The notes: a model not told the origin generated them from the letters alone. DNA of 64,000 nt from Cunninghamella blakesleeana (GCA_017871115.1 JAFCIZ010000002.1:3307501-3371500); one strand, 5' to 3'; shown: positions 36,926 through 49,945, numbered from the stretch's first letter. Made by a program: numbers and translations.

Positions 36926-37438
36926 AAATTGATTTGCATTTTATTATTCTTATTACTATACTAATACTATTATTATTATTAAAATTATTATTGTGAATTA
37001 ATTATTGCTCTAATTTATATATCAAACATTTATGCTAATCATCAATACATTTTTACTGCTAAATGATTTTAATATTTAACTGAGGAGAAATTATTGAGGG
37101 AGTTGTGTATTATTCTAGGTAGAGAGATTTGCTAAGTTACAACTAAAACTAAATTAATTATTTTATCGCTAAATAAAACGAGTCAATATGTTGTATAGAA
37201 AAAGAATAAATATTTCCAAATAGTATAATAACAAATTGCCATTATATGCAATAGAAATTTATAAAAAAAAAGGAGATGGGGCAAAAAAAAATATTCACCC
37301 TTTTTTTATTTAAATTTTAATTCCAGTTAAAGCATAATGAGGTTTTTTTTTTATAAAAAACAAAAGAAAAAAAGAATTTGTTATTAAAAAATCTGCATCT
37401 TTTCTTTTCTTTCTTCTTCTTTAATACATAATTAACAA
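36926..37438. other. intergenic, promoter of permease
   Basis: About 510 bases of AT-rich sequence with long T and A runs (37300-37380). No coding sequence seen. Confidence 0.6.
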
Positions 37439-37447
37439 ATGATATGA
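37439..37447 (+). promoter_or_regulatory. minimal uORF (ATG ATA TGA) overlapping the permease start
   Basis: An upstream ATG at 37439 opens a two-codon frame whose stop TGA (37445-37447) overlaps the permease ATG at 37444-37446. If used, it would force re-initiation or leaky scanning. Whether it lies within the transcript leader is inferred. Confidence 0.45.
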
Positions 37448-40400
37448 ATGAACTTGAAAATAATAACAATACTAATCATGCTAAACTGGCTGTGAATGAT
37501 AAATTAGCTCCGCTAGCCGTTGGTGGTACGCAAAAAAAAAAAAATAAAAAAAAAAAAATGCTTAATTTTATTTTTATTCCCTCCTTTGCTTTCCTTTTTA
37601 ACCTATTTTAAACACTTCTTTTTTTATTGATAATGTAGACCAAAAGTTAAATCGCCATTTGGGTTTTTTCAGTGGCACTATGATGAATATCGGTCAGATT
37701 GTAATAGCAATATAGTTTTATATTACTATATACATATATATATATTAAAATAAAATGAATAATTAGCTTGTATAAATACTTATATACGCATTTCTTTTGA
37801 TAGATTGGAACAGGTATTTTTAGGTGTGTTTAAAGATTAGAAATAACACATACATACACACACACATATATATATACATATATGAAATAGAAATTAATAA
37901 CAATAAAAATTGGTATTTTTTTTTTTCTTATATTTTGATTTTAATTTTTTAGTACACCTGCTATTATTCTGCAAAATACCGGAAGTGGGGGAATGATGCT
38001 TATTCTTTGGGTGATTGGTGCTTTCGCTGCAGCTTCTGGTTTATCTGTATTTTTGGAACTAGGGACTATGGTAAATCATGATTACTTAAAAATATATTAT
38101 TATTACTGTTATTAAAAATACTGTGTATAACAAATACGTTACTAAATACATATACTGTGTTTATCTTTAATAGCTTCCGCGAAGGTAAAAAAAACTACAA
38201 ATATTTCTTTATATTTAAAAAAACTAAGAATATGTAAATATGTATATATTCTTTTATTTTATGTGGGCTTGTCTTTATAGTGCAGGTAAAAATATAAAAT
38301 CATTATTATTATTATTAATTTTATGGGCACTATACGTATGTTTTTATTCACATAATTATCGTTTACTATTATTATTATATTTAAATAGCTGAAAAGGAAT
38401 ACCTTGCTTATACTTATCCAAATCCGAGACAACTAATTGCATTTTTATTTATGATCATGGCTGGCGTTATATCAAGAGGGGCTGGGATTGCACAAGCGGC
38501 AACAGTTTTTGGAAATAATATTGTATTGTATGTTTATATATACATATAAATATATGCAATACAAAATGCTTATTTGATCATCAAAAATCTCTAACTTATA
38601 TACATATACAATTACTTACACATATACATATTGATCTATTATTTAAATATAAATAGTGCTATTTCTAAGGGATCCAATGATTGGCAGGCCCGTGGGTTTG
38701 GTGGTAAGTGGCTTGCATGCTTATTTTCATCTATATTAAAGCGACTCTTAATAATAATAATGCTATTATTATTTTACGTTATTTTATTCTATTTATTCTA
38801 TATTATTATGATTATTATTATTTAAAAAAATAGTATTCTGTATAACTTTTTGGGTTTTAGTCAACATATATTCCGTTAAGGTAAACCTTTATATATTATG
38901 TTATTTTTATTTTATTTTATTTGTAATTAAAAAGTATTTTTTATTTTTTTTTATTACTTTTTCTTTTATTTTCTTTTCTTATGCATATAACTAGAATGCG
39001 ATTCAGTTTAATAACTTCTTTACCATATTAAAAATTGTTTTACTTTTATTATTAATCTGTGTTGGATTTGCCGGTTTATCTGGAAGATTACCTAATCAAC
39101 CTGATTTTAAAGAAAACTTTTCATTCAAAGGTACATTTAACAGCCCAGGTTCATATGCTAATTCTCTCTACTATGTCATCTTCAGCTATGGCGGCTATCA
39201 TAATTTGCAAAGAGTAACTGATGAATTAAAAGATCCTATTAAAAATCTTCCAAGATGTGGTATTGCTTCTGTTGCTTTTACGACTGTTTTATATCTTTTG
39301 GCTAATGTTGGTAATATAAATAAAATTAAAAATAAGTAAATACATATAGATACAAATCGCTATATAAATATAAATATACTTATGCTAATGTACATATATG
39401 TTCTTCGTCTATATAAAATATCTTATTTGGCCGTATTGCCGCTTGAAGTAATTGCTAACTCTGATGTTACTGTTGCTGCCAATTTGTAATAATCAATAGC
39501 ATAATTCTGTCTCTTAAATATATATATATATTACATATTGATATTTATCAATCTATTTATTTATACGCCTGTTATATAGATTCAGTACAGCTTTCGGTGG
39601 GATATTTGGTACAAAAGTTCTACCAGTATTCGTCGGCCTCTCATCATTTGGTTATGTTGGAGTAAGAAAGTAAAAAAAGCAAAGTATAGACAACATTACT
39701 TTTTAAAAAAATTGAAAACGAATTAATATCTTTTTTTTAAAAAAATAAATAAATAGATAGTTACATATCCCGGTTCCCGTGTTATATTAGAATTTGCAAG
39801 GCAAGGGCATTTACCATTCGATAAATTCTTTTCAAAATTACACCCTAAATATCATACACCTGTATCATCAATATTACTCTTATACATTACCTCATTAATA
39901 TTTCTTTTGGCCCCTCCACCTGGCACTGCATTCCAATTTATCATGTCCTTTTCTGGCTACAGTGACTATTTCTTTAGTAAGTACTTATATATATAAATGA
40001 AATATGAAATATATGCATATAAAAAGTGTAAACTAACTATTCTTTTTTTATTCAGCTATACTTTGCTGTACTGCTGTATTGATCTTACGTCGTCGTGAAC
40101 CTAAACTTAAGCGGTACTTCCGTGCTCCAATTCCCTTGGTTCTTTTTTATTTCGCTGTCTGTGCGTTTGCTCTTATTTTTGTTTACTTTCCACCTAAAAA
40201 ACCACCATCTGCATATCCTTACTGGGGTATATATATTTAACAATCAAATACTACAAAAATTGTAGTCATATTAAACTACATACTAAATTACTCTATATTT
40301 TATTTTTATTACTATAATTATAGTTCCATATATTGTATCTATTGCCATTGCTATTGCATCTATAGGATTATGGGTAACTTGAACAAAGAAAAGAAAGGAA

Positions 40401-40739
40401 AAAATATGCATTATGATTATTCTTATTTTTTTATCCCAATTTTTCGCTCATCTTTCTCTCTCACTCACTTTTTTTTCTTTCTCTTCTTAAAAATAACAGT
40501 ATATTAAAATGGTAATTTATGATGGACTTGGGCAATCTTATAATAATGCAATTCGAAATGAAGGACAGTTAGAATTATATAAAGATGTATTTCAAAATCA
40601 TCAATCTTCAGGTCCTACGGTAATCACTTCAGCTATTTCTTGCACCCCAGATGCTTCTATTAATGATACTGATAATGATAATAATGATAAGAGAAAAAAA
40701 CAAGCAATCATCGAAATAAAGGAAATAGAAGTAACATAA
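37444..40739 (+). CDS. LAT-type amino-acid permease (APC superfamily)
   Basis: Twelve-segment plasma-membrane amino-acid transporter, closest to L-type transporters and fungal methionine permeases (Mup1). Model, 557 residues: 37444-37525, 37639-37700, 37804-37823, 37953-38070, 38174-38184, 38281-38285, 38389-38527, 38657-38703, 38834-38880, 38995-39310, 39422-39485, 39580-39661, 39757-39976, 40056-40226, 40324-40373, 40500-40739. Family motifs: IGQIIGTGIFSTP at the first helix, LELGTMLPRSAAEKEYLAY, SYGGYHNLQRVTDELKDP, and VTYPGSRVILEFARQGHLP. The segment LPRSAAEK is spliced from exons of 11 and 5 nt. The junction before 39422 restores NVAYLAVLP, but the intron then ends in AT, not AG. The only usable AG (39348-39349) would insert 24 residues into a membrane helix. 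The substrate is not predictable. Confidence 0.92.
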
Positions 40740-42074
40740 AACATGTTTCTGTATAAGTTTTCTTTTTTGTTTTTTCATAACCCATTTACGCACATATAAT
40801 ATTCTAATAAAAAGGAAAAGGTAAAAGGAAAAAATGAAAAAACGGTAGTCGAGCATTTATCTTTTTTTTTTATCATCATTTATAATCAAATCTACCTTTT
40901 TTTTATTTATATATTTTTATCAGCGATAAAGTTAAATAAATAAATATATTTAATCAAGAGATCACCTTATATTCTTTCCATTTAAGAACTTTATCTATTT
41001 ACCTAAAAATAAATCACAAGTATATATCTATTTTATGTAAGTACTTAGTAACATTATAATCGTGTCTATTAAAATGTTGTAACCCTGGAGTATTTATTTA
41101 TAATTATATTTTACAGAATAATAAATAGTAACTTTATTATTTCGTGATAGAAAAGAAGAAAAAAGAAAAAAAATGAATATTCTTCTAATGATCAAGTTCT
41201 ATTGGTTTTTTTTTTTTCTTTGGGGACCTAGGTTAGCTGAGTAGGAAAAAGAAAGTGCCATCCTCGGAATAAAACAAATAAGCTTTATTTCATTCATCCA
41301 TATATGGTAAACAGAGAGATAAGAAAAAGCGATTATTGTAAACCAACTCACATGAAATCGTCATCTTATCATAATCATTTTTAAAAAAAATAAGTCTTTA
41401 GTTTTTGATAAATTTTGAAATATAGATATTATCTGATAATTATAATAAATGTGTATCTTTTTTTTTAAAAAAAAAAGTATATATCTTGATTTATTTTAAT
41501 GACTTGATACCTTTTCCTTTTTTTTAAATGATAGTTATAATAATAAATTAAATATTATTATAATTGTAACTATTTGACCATTTATAAAAAAAATAATAAC
41601 GGAATCATGATTGTTATTAATTACTTTTATTATTGTTTTTATCAGCGACTCTACCCGAAATGGAATTTGATAAGTTTTTAAAAATTAAGTCACTAGCCAA
41701 TGAAAAAAGAATGTAACCTTTGAAAATAAAAAGTAAAAAGGATCGCTGATCTCTTTTTCTTTATTTTATTATAAAATTTAACATATATAAAAAAAGAGTA
41801 AAACTCCGAACGACTTTTTTTAAATGGTAAAGAGTGAATTTTTCTTTTAATTTTCAACCACAGTTTTTATATTTTATTCTTTTTCTTTCTATTTTATTTC
41901 ATTTTATTTTCTATTTTTTATCCTTATTTTAACATATATTTATCTATATATATATATATATATTAATTCTTTTACTTTTATATTTGCTTATATATATATT
42001 TCTTGGTTTTTTTTTATATTTTGTATATACATTTGTTAAATTACTAATATTATTAATAATAAATATATAAAACC
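40740..42074. other. intergenic, 1.3 kb, promoter of GATA factor
   Basis: Long AT-rich spacer between two plus-strand genes. A CTCCGAACGACTT patch sits at 41804-41816, followed by T-rich sequence and a TA tract (41946-41962) before the GATA-factor start. No coding sequence seen. Confidence 0.55.
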
Positions 42075-44289
42075 ATGCCTACCAAAAACCAATTAACAGA
42101 TATACTATTATCGGACTCTCTATTTCCTACTACTCCAAAACCAAAAGAAGAAGAACCAAAAGACGATCCACTTTCTAGTCAGGTATGGAGAATGTATACA
42201 AAAGCAAAAGACTCATTACCCAATGGTACACGTTTAGAAAATCTTACTTGGCGTATGATGGCAATGACACTTAAAAATAAAGAAGAAGAAGAAGAAAAAG
42301 AAAGAAAACAAAAAGAGCAACAACAAGAAGAAGAAAGAGAAAAGTCAAAGAAAAAGGATAAGGATATGTTTACCAATAAAGAATCCATTACTATTGATCA
42401 ACCTAAAGCGGATGATACAACCTCTTTATTGTCTTCCTCTGCACCTCCTTTTATGATGGATTATTTAAATGAAAATAGAAATCAAAACTTAAGTCAAGAT
42501 AGAAATGTATTAATCTCTGGTAGTTCTAGGGTCAATAAATATAATGATCAAAAATACACTGTATGTATTACTTTTAAATACACATATACATATATATATA
42601 TATAAATAATTTAATCTATTAAAAAAAAAATTAATGCTGATTACATGTGATTACTAAAAATAATATGTACTTTTTTTTTATATTTATTACATTATTTATA
42701 TTTTCTAGCCTGCCAAAAGAAAACCTGATTATCAATCGCATTTACCTAATAGTATCACTATACCTACTAATACACAAGATGATATGGACACTTATGAAGA
42801 AGAAGAATCCTTATCATCACCTTTAATAACGGATCCTATCAGTTGTTCAGTACCTTCTAATTCATATACAAGCTCTAATCTATTACATCATATTACATCT
42901 CCGTTAACAACGAATGAAAATGATCAATATTATTTTGGGAATATGACCCCACCTTTGGTTATGACTCCTACAAATGAAAACCCTTCTAGTAGACCTTCTT
43001 CTTTATTAAACCATGGTGGACTTAGCTTTGAAGAAATTTTACACATGTATCAACCTAATAATAACAATAATAATAACAATACTATACCAGCATTTAATAT
43101 GCAAATGTCTTTCCAACATCAATCCAATAACTATCCTTCTTCTTTACCATCCACACCAAAATCACATTCATCAACAAGTTCTTTGGCTGGATCAGAATTT
43201 TTACATGATGATACAAAAACAACTCTTTCTTCATCTCCACCTCCTCCACCTTCATCTTCTCAACAACCTATAAATGCAAACAATACTGTAAATCAAAAAA
43301 TGTCATCACAAGGTAAAACCCAATGCACAAACTGTGGTACTTCCACCACTCCATTATGGCGTAGAAATCCTCAAGGTCATCCACTTTGTAATGCTTGTGG
43401 TTTATTTTTAAAATTGCATGGTGTGGTCCGCCCTCTTAGTTTAAAAACAGATGTAATTAAAAAAAGAAATCGATCTAATGCTACTGGTAAGAAAGGAAAA
43501 CACCAATCTCAACAACAGTCAAGTTTATCTTCTTCATCTCCCCCTTTATCAACAACAACTATTATCCATCCACAAATCTCATCTAACACTTTTCCAGCTT
43601 ATAATAACAATAATAACAATAACTACCACCATTCAGCATTACCATCAACTCCTACAACACCAACTTTCTTACCACCATCCTCATCTTCATCTTCGTCTAT
43701 TCTTACTTCTAATACTACAACTACTACCACTACTACTAATAAACCATCATCCAATAATAATAAAAGACAAAGAAGAACTACACTTACCAATTCAATGACA
43801 CCTTCTTCACCGTCCTCTATGACACCTGGATTATATTCTTCCTCAGTACCTGATAATAGCTATTTTGATATACATAAAAATAATAATAACCAACAACAAC
43901 AACAACAACAACAACTTTATTCAACTATTTCTTCATCACCTCCTGATTTATTATCTACTTCTTCATCTCATTCTTCTTTAACAAGTATGTGGTCTAACTC
44001 ATCACCCCATCATTCTCATCCTCCTCCTCCTCCTCCTCCTCCTCCTCCAGTAAACACCATGTCGACGTCAACTTCTGCTCCACCTACAAATGAAGTATAT
44101 GCTGTATTAGAATCGATAGGTATACGATTAAACACTTTACCACCAGAGGTTCTCCCTTTGATTGCTTCCGCTGCAAATTATCATGCTTCTAATAAACAAC
44201 GTCAGCAGCAACAACAACAACTTGCACCTGGTAATTATGACGTTACTACTGTACTTCAACAATTATTCTCCCAGCAACAACAACAATAG
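42075..44289 (+). CDS. GATA zinc-finger transcription factor (AreA/Gat1-like)
   Basis: Probable nitrogen-response activator. Two exons, 42075-42560 and 42709-44289, give 688 residues. Near the N-terminus [27 protein letters not shown] is the fungal DUF1752-type motif found with AreA/Gln3-like factors. A Lys/Glu/Gln-rich segment follows. The single finger (about residues 368-392) has the form C-x2-C-x17-C-x2-C (CTNC ... CNAC) with [11 protein letters not shown] and a basic tail (VIKKRNR), which recognises GATA. The rest is low-complexity: Asn runs, polyGln, Ser/Pro stretches and about ten consecutive Pro near 44020-44050. The C-terminal part has a short ordered stretch ([26 protein letters not shown] pattern at about 44098-44175) and ends in polyGln. 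Trinucleotide runs make its length likely to vary between strains. Confidence 0.93.
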
Positions 44290-44307
44290 CAATAGACATC
44301 AAATACC

Positions 44308-44357
<50 letters not shown>

Positions 44358-45179
44358 GTATGTATATATTTATTTATTTATTTATTATTATCTATGAAAC
44401 ATATTTTTTTTTTTTTATTTCTTTAATTCTTAATATTTATGTATATGTTTTTTATATATTTTTTAAATTACACTTTTATTTATGTTATATGCATGCGTAT
44501 CTTTTTTTTTTTTTAATTACAAGAAAATAAATATACTTTTTTATATACAAGTCATAAAATTATTTTAAAAGTAATATGACTTGAGTACAACAATTTTTCT
44601 CTCTCTCTCTTTTTTTATGATGAACAAAAAAGGCTAATACCTAAATATGGTAGTAGAAGGCCGATTACATACATTTTTTTCTTGATTTTAATGTTTTTTC
44701 TCTTTCATATTATTGGTTCAGCGTTTTTTTTGTGCTAGGTGATAGAACATTTTCGTTATATTTTATCGATCGATTTATTTACAAATCTTTTTTTTAAGAT
44801 CAAGCCATTGTTATTGTTAGTATATTGGTAATTATGGTAATGCTGATGGATCTGTATGTTGATAAGAAAAATAAAGGCATCTAATTTTATTCATCATCTT
44901 TTTTTTAAAAAAAATAAAAAAAAATAAGAAATCCATAATTTTCTATATTCTATATTAGCCTATTAAATCTTTAAAATCAAAGAATTGGAATAAACGTTGT
45001 AAAAATAGCCATTTGATAACAAATATTATTAAAAAATAAAAAGAGAGCCTATTGTATCTTTTTATATATTAACGTTTTTTATTAAAAAAATGTTTTGAAG
45101 TAGATATACAAGTTTTAAAAAAATATATGGTATAATAGTATTAAATAATAAAAAAGTATATATAAGTATGCATGAGAGA
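44290..45179. other. convergent intergenic spacer
   Basis: Between the GATA factor and the SNAPIN-like gene. It starts with a (TA)n and GTAT/TTAT tract (44312-44388) in the GATA 3' UTR, then T-rich sequence. No coding sequence seen. Confidence 0.6.
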
Positions 45180-45672
45180 TTAAGGCGTAATTTCCAATGA
45201 TTCCTGAATTCGTTCAATTCTAGAATTAGTTTGTTGTAGCAAATTGATAGAATTGGCTAATTTTTTTTTAGCTCCCGCTAATTTTTCCAAAGCATTTTGT
45301 ACTAGAGGTGGTCCTGCCATATCTGTAAATGTTTCAAGCTCTATATTTCAATTTTAATAATAATAATAATAATAATAATAGTAATAATAAATCGATATAT
45401 TAAAAAAAAGAAACAGGTATAGATTAGTATTTTTCTAATAAAAAAAGCCATTCACTAATATATATGTAATCCATGTTTTTCTTCTTTTTTTTAATACCTT
45501 TTATAAGTCGTTCTATTTCTTCTCCTAATTCTTGTTGACTTTGTTGAGTATTTATGATATTTTTATCCATGGTCATAACAAGAGGTCCTAATACAGACTT
45601 TATATCATTTTTAAATCCATCAAATTGCTGACTTTTATCTTCACTGACTAATGATGAACTTGAAGAATTCAT
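45180..45672 (-). CDS. SNAPIN-like BLOC-1 subunit
   Basis: Small coiled-coil protein resembling SNAPIN/Snn1, a subunit of the BLOC-1 complex that acts on endosomes and lysosome-related organelles. Two exons in transcript order, 45672-45498 and 45340-45180, give 111 residues. The layout matches SNAPIN: a Ser-rich start, then LGPLVMTMDKNI...SQQELGEEIERLIKEL, a short proline break (MAGPPLVQNAL) and a second helix (AKKKLANSINLLQQTNSRIERIQ). There are no cysteines and no membrane segment. It shares a 234-bp divergent promoter with eIF3d. The assignment rests on pattern similarity over about 90 residues, so another BLOC-type small coiled-coil subunit is possible. Confidence 0.75.
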
Positions 45673-45906
45673 ATTATATATATAATTAATAGATAAATAA
45701 TAGAAGTATATTTAATATATATATGTAATTATATATATAAAAGGAGAGAGAAAGGTGGATTGCTTAAAAATATAATTAGAGGTTAAAAAATAAAATTCAG
45801 TCACTAGGCGCTCTTTATAATTTTAAATTTTTTTTTTGTTTGGTATAAATTTTCACTTCTTCCTTCATTTTTTTAGAATAGATTTATTTTTAAAAAAATA
45901 ATAACA
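45673..45906. promoter_or_regulatory. divergent promoter SNAPIN-like / eIF3d
   Basis: 234 bases between the two start codons. It contains TA repeats on the SNAPIN side, an ACTAGGCGCTC patch at 45802-45812, and a T-rich stretch before the eIF3d start. Confidence 0.7.
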
Positions 45907-47929
45907 ATGGCTGAAAGTAAACCTCATTTCTTATTACCAACTCTTCACGATAGTGAATATGGATGGGGACCTGCCAGTGATGTAGTTCCTACCGAATTCC
46001 GTGATATTCCTTATGCACCTTATAGTAAAGCTGATAAATTAGGTCGTGTGGCTGATTGGACTAATCCTGATGGTCAAAAACAAGATAATCGTGAAAACTC
46101 AGGTCGTCAAGGAAAACAAGGATTCAATCGTTTCAACAGAGGTATATATATATAAATATTAAAAAAAATAGAATCAAGAAAAATGGATTGGTAAAACTAA
46201 ATATCCACTTTTTTTTTCTTATATTATTAATAATATTAAAAACTAGATCAACATCAAGTATATGGTGCCTCCTTTGCTTCTGCTTTTGCTTATACTCATA
46301 CCGAAGATGAATCCTCTTTCTCTGTTGTTGATAATCGTTCAGCAAACGTTAAGAAAATGGCTCTTAAGGCTGCAGGTAATACAAGAGCTCGTCCTCAAAT
46401 CAAACAACAACAAGGTTATCGTACTGTTGGCGGTCGTCCTACTGGTAATAAACCTCAACAACAACAAGGTCGTAAACGTTATGGACGTGATTATGATAAA
46501 CCTCAACGTGTACGTAATGCATCCGTCAACATTGGCTCTGATTGGACTTTATTGGATGAAATTGAGTTCAGCCGTTTAAGTAAATTAACTTTTGGTATCC
46601 CTGAAGCTAAGGATGTGTAAGTTTTTATATACGAGAATACGATGATGATAATAATAAAAAAAAGAGAGAGAGAGAGAAAGAGAGAAAGATGTCCATACGA
46701 AGATTAAGGGAAATATGAATAATGAAAAACGATTGGTAAATAATTTAATATTAATTCATGATTCTTTTTTAAAATAAATATCCATACATTTTTATAGTGC
46801 CACCTTTGGATCAGTCAATTATTACAACAAAAATTATGATCGTGTTAATACTAGAAATGAAAAACCACTTCAACATATTGATCGTGTTAAATATGATACT
46901 ACTACTTCTGAAGATCCTATTATTCAACAATTCATCAAAGAAAATAAAGCCACCGTCTATGCTACAGATGCCGTATTATCACTTTTAATGTGCGCCACAC
47001 GTACAGTTTATCCATGGGATATTGTTGTCAAAAAAGAAGGTGATACAGTAATTTTAGATAAACGTCCTGGTGGAGTATTTGATTTTGTTACCGTGAATGA
47101 AAATAATATTGATCCTCCTGCAGAAAACGATAAAGATACCATCAACTCTTGGTCAGCTCTTTGTAATGAAGCCACTTATATTAATCAAAATTTCGCTCGT
47201 CAAGTCTTGGAATCCTCTGTGGCCGTTAAATTTGATAAACCTAATCCATTTGCTACACAAGAAACTGCTACCAAACTCGCCTCCTGTGGTTACAGATACC
47301 GTCAATTCGATTTAGCTGATAATAAAGGAGGAAATGCTGATGACAATGAAGAAAAGGAACCTATTCATTTAATTGTACGTACTGAAGTCGATGCTGCTGT
47401 GAAATCTGCTGGCCAAGGTAATACCTTTGTTACCATTCGTGCTTTGAATGAATTTGATCCTTCTGCTCAAGGTGCCGGTGGAGCTTTAGCATGGAAAAAG
47501 AGTTTGGACTCTCAGCGTGGTGCTGTAGTCGCTACAGAAATGCGTAATAATGCTGCTAAGTTAGCAAGATGGGCCGTTCAAGCTTTATTAGCCGATGTCG
47601 GTCAAATGAAATTAGGTTACATTGCTCGTGCTAATCCTAAAGATAATTCTCGTCATATCATTTTGGGTACTCAAGCTTATAAACCAAAAGATTTTGCTTC
47701 CCAAATGAATTTATCATTAACTAATGGTTGGGGTATTGTTAAAGCTGTCGTGGATATGTGTTTACAATTACCTGATGGTCGTTATGTCATGTTGAAGGAT
47801 CCTAATCGTCCTATCTTACGTATTTATGCTGTTCCTAGTGAAGTCGATTTAGATAATGATAATGAAAATGAATATGATGAAGATGAAGATGATTTAGGTA
47901 CTCAACAAGATACTGCTACTGAAATTTAA
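45907..47929 (+). CDS. EIF3D: translation initiation factor eIF3 subunit D
   Basis: Subunit of eIF3; in other eukaryotes it binds the mRNA cap in a specialised initiation route. Three exons, 45907-46141, 46247-46616 and 46798-47929, give 578 residues. Recognisable blocks run from the N-terminus (WGPASDVVPTEFRDIPYAPYSKADKLGRVADW) through a Gln/Arg-rich linker, NIGSDWTLLDEIEFSRLSKL, the cap-binding domain (DAVLSLLMCATRTVYPWDIVV, WSALCNEATYINQNFARQVL, YRYRQFDL, GALAWKKSLDSQRGAVVATEM) and the end of the domain (YIARANPKDNSRHIILG, WGIVKAVVDMCLQLPDGRY). The acidic tail (DEDEDD) is typical. Regular use of GCT, GGT and CGT codons fits a highly expressed gene. Confidence 0.97.
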
Positions 47930-48467
47930 TAAAAAAAAATAGGAGGATATATATATACTCTTTTTTTTGTTTTACTTATTCTTTTCATTTAATTGATATT
48001 ACATTTTATTTTATTTTATTTTCTCATTATACAAAACTTTGTATATATCTTCTTTGATATATTTATATATTTATTTATATATATGTACTAAATATAACTA
48101 CAATTCCTTTTTTTTTTTTTTTTATCATTATAAATACATGTTTTTAATACATAAAAATAATAAAAAGTTAATTGATAACTAAATAAAGCAACAGAGTGGA
48201 GTCATGCAAAATCAATTTCTAAAAATTAAATGATATACATTAGTGAGTATCACCAAAAAAAAAAAAAATCGTATATTGATCTTTATATTTTTATTAATAA
48301 AGAATACATATATATTAATTCTACTACTATATTTTTTTTATGTATATATACAATGGAGTGAAAGAAGAAAAGAGAATGATATGGATAAAAATATGAATTA
48401 ATAATAATAAAAACAATAATAATAAATTCTATATCGTATTAAAAAAAGAGAAACAAATAAAATAAAT
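47930..48467. other. convergent intergenic spacer
   Basis: Between eIF3d (plus) and Rrp4 (minus). T, A and TA tracts only; no coding sequence seen. Confidence 0.6.
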
Positions 48468-49945
48468 TTAAAAATCTTGCATACGAACTTTAGCTTCAGA
48501 AGTGATAGCTTCGATAACATCGATTTTGAGTAATTCCTTAACAGAATAAGAAAGAGACGCTATTGTTATTAAATAAAAAAAAGATATCAATGAACAAGAG
48601 AATTTGCTTACTATTAATATATTTATTAAATGATTTAACTATTACCTTCATAAGTATAAACGATAACAGTATCATTGATATACATATACTGTTTTGCTAA
48701 AGCTGAGATACAATTAATAACACGAGCAATGTTGGTACGTTCATCTTCATTTATATCCTTTAATAACCATAATAAAATAATAATAAAATGAAAATAAAAA
48801 ATAAATACGAATATATATTATTTGCTTTCCACTGCAATTATTTTTTATACAACTTATTTTATTCTATTTTAAAAAAAACACTTACATCATTCACACTAGA
48901 GTAGACTACGCTTGTATCAAAATCATCAGTACTTATATTTGATAAACCTTGTAATTTTTTGTTCACCCAGATATAACCGTTTAATCCCAAGATAATATCA
49001 ACTCCACATGGTAAAGTATGGAATTGTGATTTACAACGTTGAACAAGTGCTGGAGGGACACTAAGGAATGATCCATTTCTTAATTTACAAAATTTAAATC
49101 CACGTGTATGAAGACCAACTGTTCCATCTGAATAAAATGTTTGTACTTCAGCCTACTCACAATAATAATAAATAAAGATTATAGACATATTAAATATTAA
49201 TTGATATAAAGATAAATCCATTTTGTATTTATATGATCAATTTTTTTATTTTAAAAAAATTACCACTAACACATCGCCTTCAGAAAAAAATTGACGCATT
49301 TGCAATTCATCTGATTCAGTTTTACGTCTCTATTTTTTATAATATCAATAAATTAAATAAATAATAAATGGTTATATGATTATTCACACTCTTCTTTTCC
49401 TTAATATACTGTTTAAGTATAAAAAAAAGTATATGGATCATTATTTAATTTACTTGAACACCACCAGGCAAACTTATGGAACTTAATAACAACATAGCAT
49501 CTTGTCTACCATTAACATCGACTTTCCAGCGTTTCATTGCTACCTGTGTATTTTATTTTATTTTATTTTTTAAAAAGGAAAAATGAATCAATCTCGTTTA
49601 AAATAATAATAAAAATACATATAAACATATTAAAGCTTTTTTATATACCTCTGTGATTCTACCCACTACAATATCACCAATTTCAGAATTATATCTACTT
49701 TTGATTGCTTTCACTGTTAAAAGTTTATTTACTCGTTCTACTGTACCAGCTATAGAAGATACTACTACATTATCTTCCTCGGCATAAGTACCATGACCTC
49801 TCATAAATTGTTGATCTGTTGTTACGGTTTCACCAGGATTCACAAATGAGGTTTCTTCTCCATCAATCTTCATACGATTTCCATCATTTCGTTTGGGTAC
49901 AGAGACTGAAGCAACAGATACAGGTGATAAAATAGATAAATCCAT
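48468..49945 (-). CDS. RRP4: exosome complex RNA-binding subunit Rrp4
   Basis: S1/KH cap protein of the RNA exosome, guiding RNA into the processing core in nucleus and cytoplasm. Six exons in transcript order, 49945-49649, 49543-49454, 49329-49264, 49152-48886, 48757-48646, 48559-48468, give 307 residues. The N-terminal domain carries VNPGETVTTDQQFMRGHGTY, conserved in Rrp4. The S1 domain follows (SRYNSEIGDIVVGRITEV, WKVDVNGRQDAMLLLSSISLPGG), then TESDELQMRQFFSEGDVL and the KH domain (LVQRCKSQFHTLPCGVDIILGLNGYIWV). The length is slightly below that of the yeast protein. Confidence 0.95.

Noticed and set aside
39350..39421. Alternative permease exon start at 39350 that keeps canonical AG
   Set aside because: It inserts 24 residues between NV and YLAVLP in a membrane helix and needs a 39-nt intron. 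Kept only as an alternative in the findings.
43280..44530. Frames overlapping the GATA factor in other phases
   Set aside because: Shadows of CAA, AAT and TCT codon repeats of the real gene.
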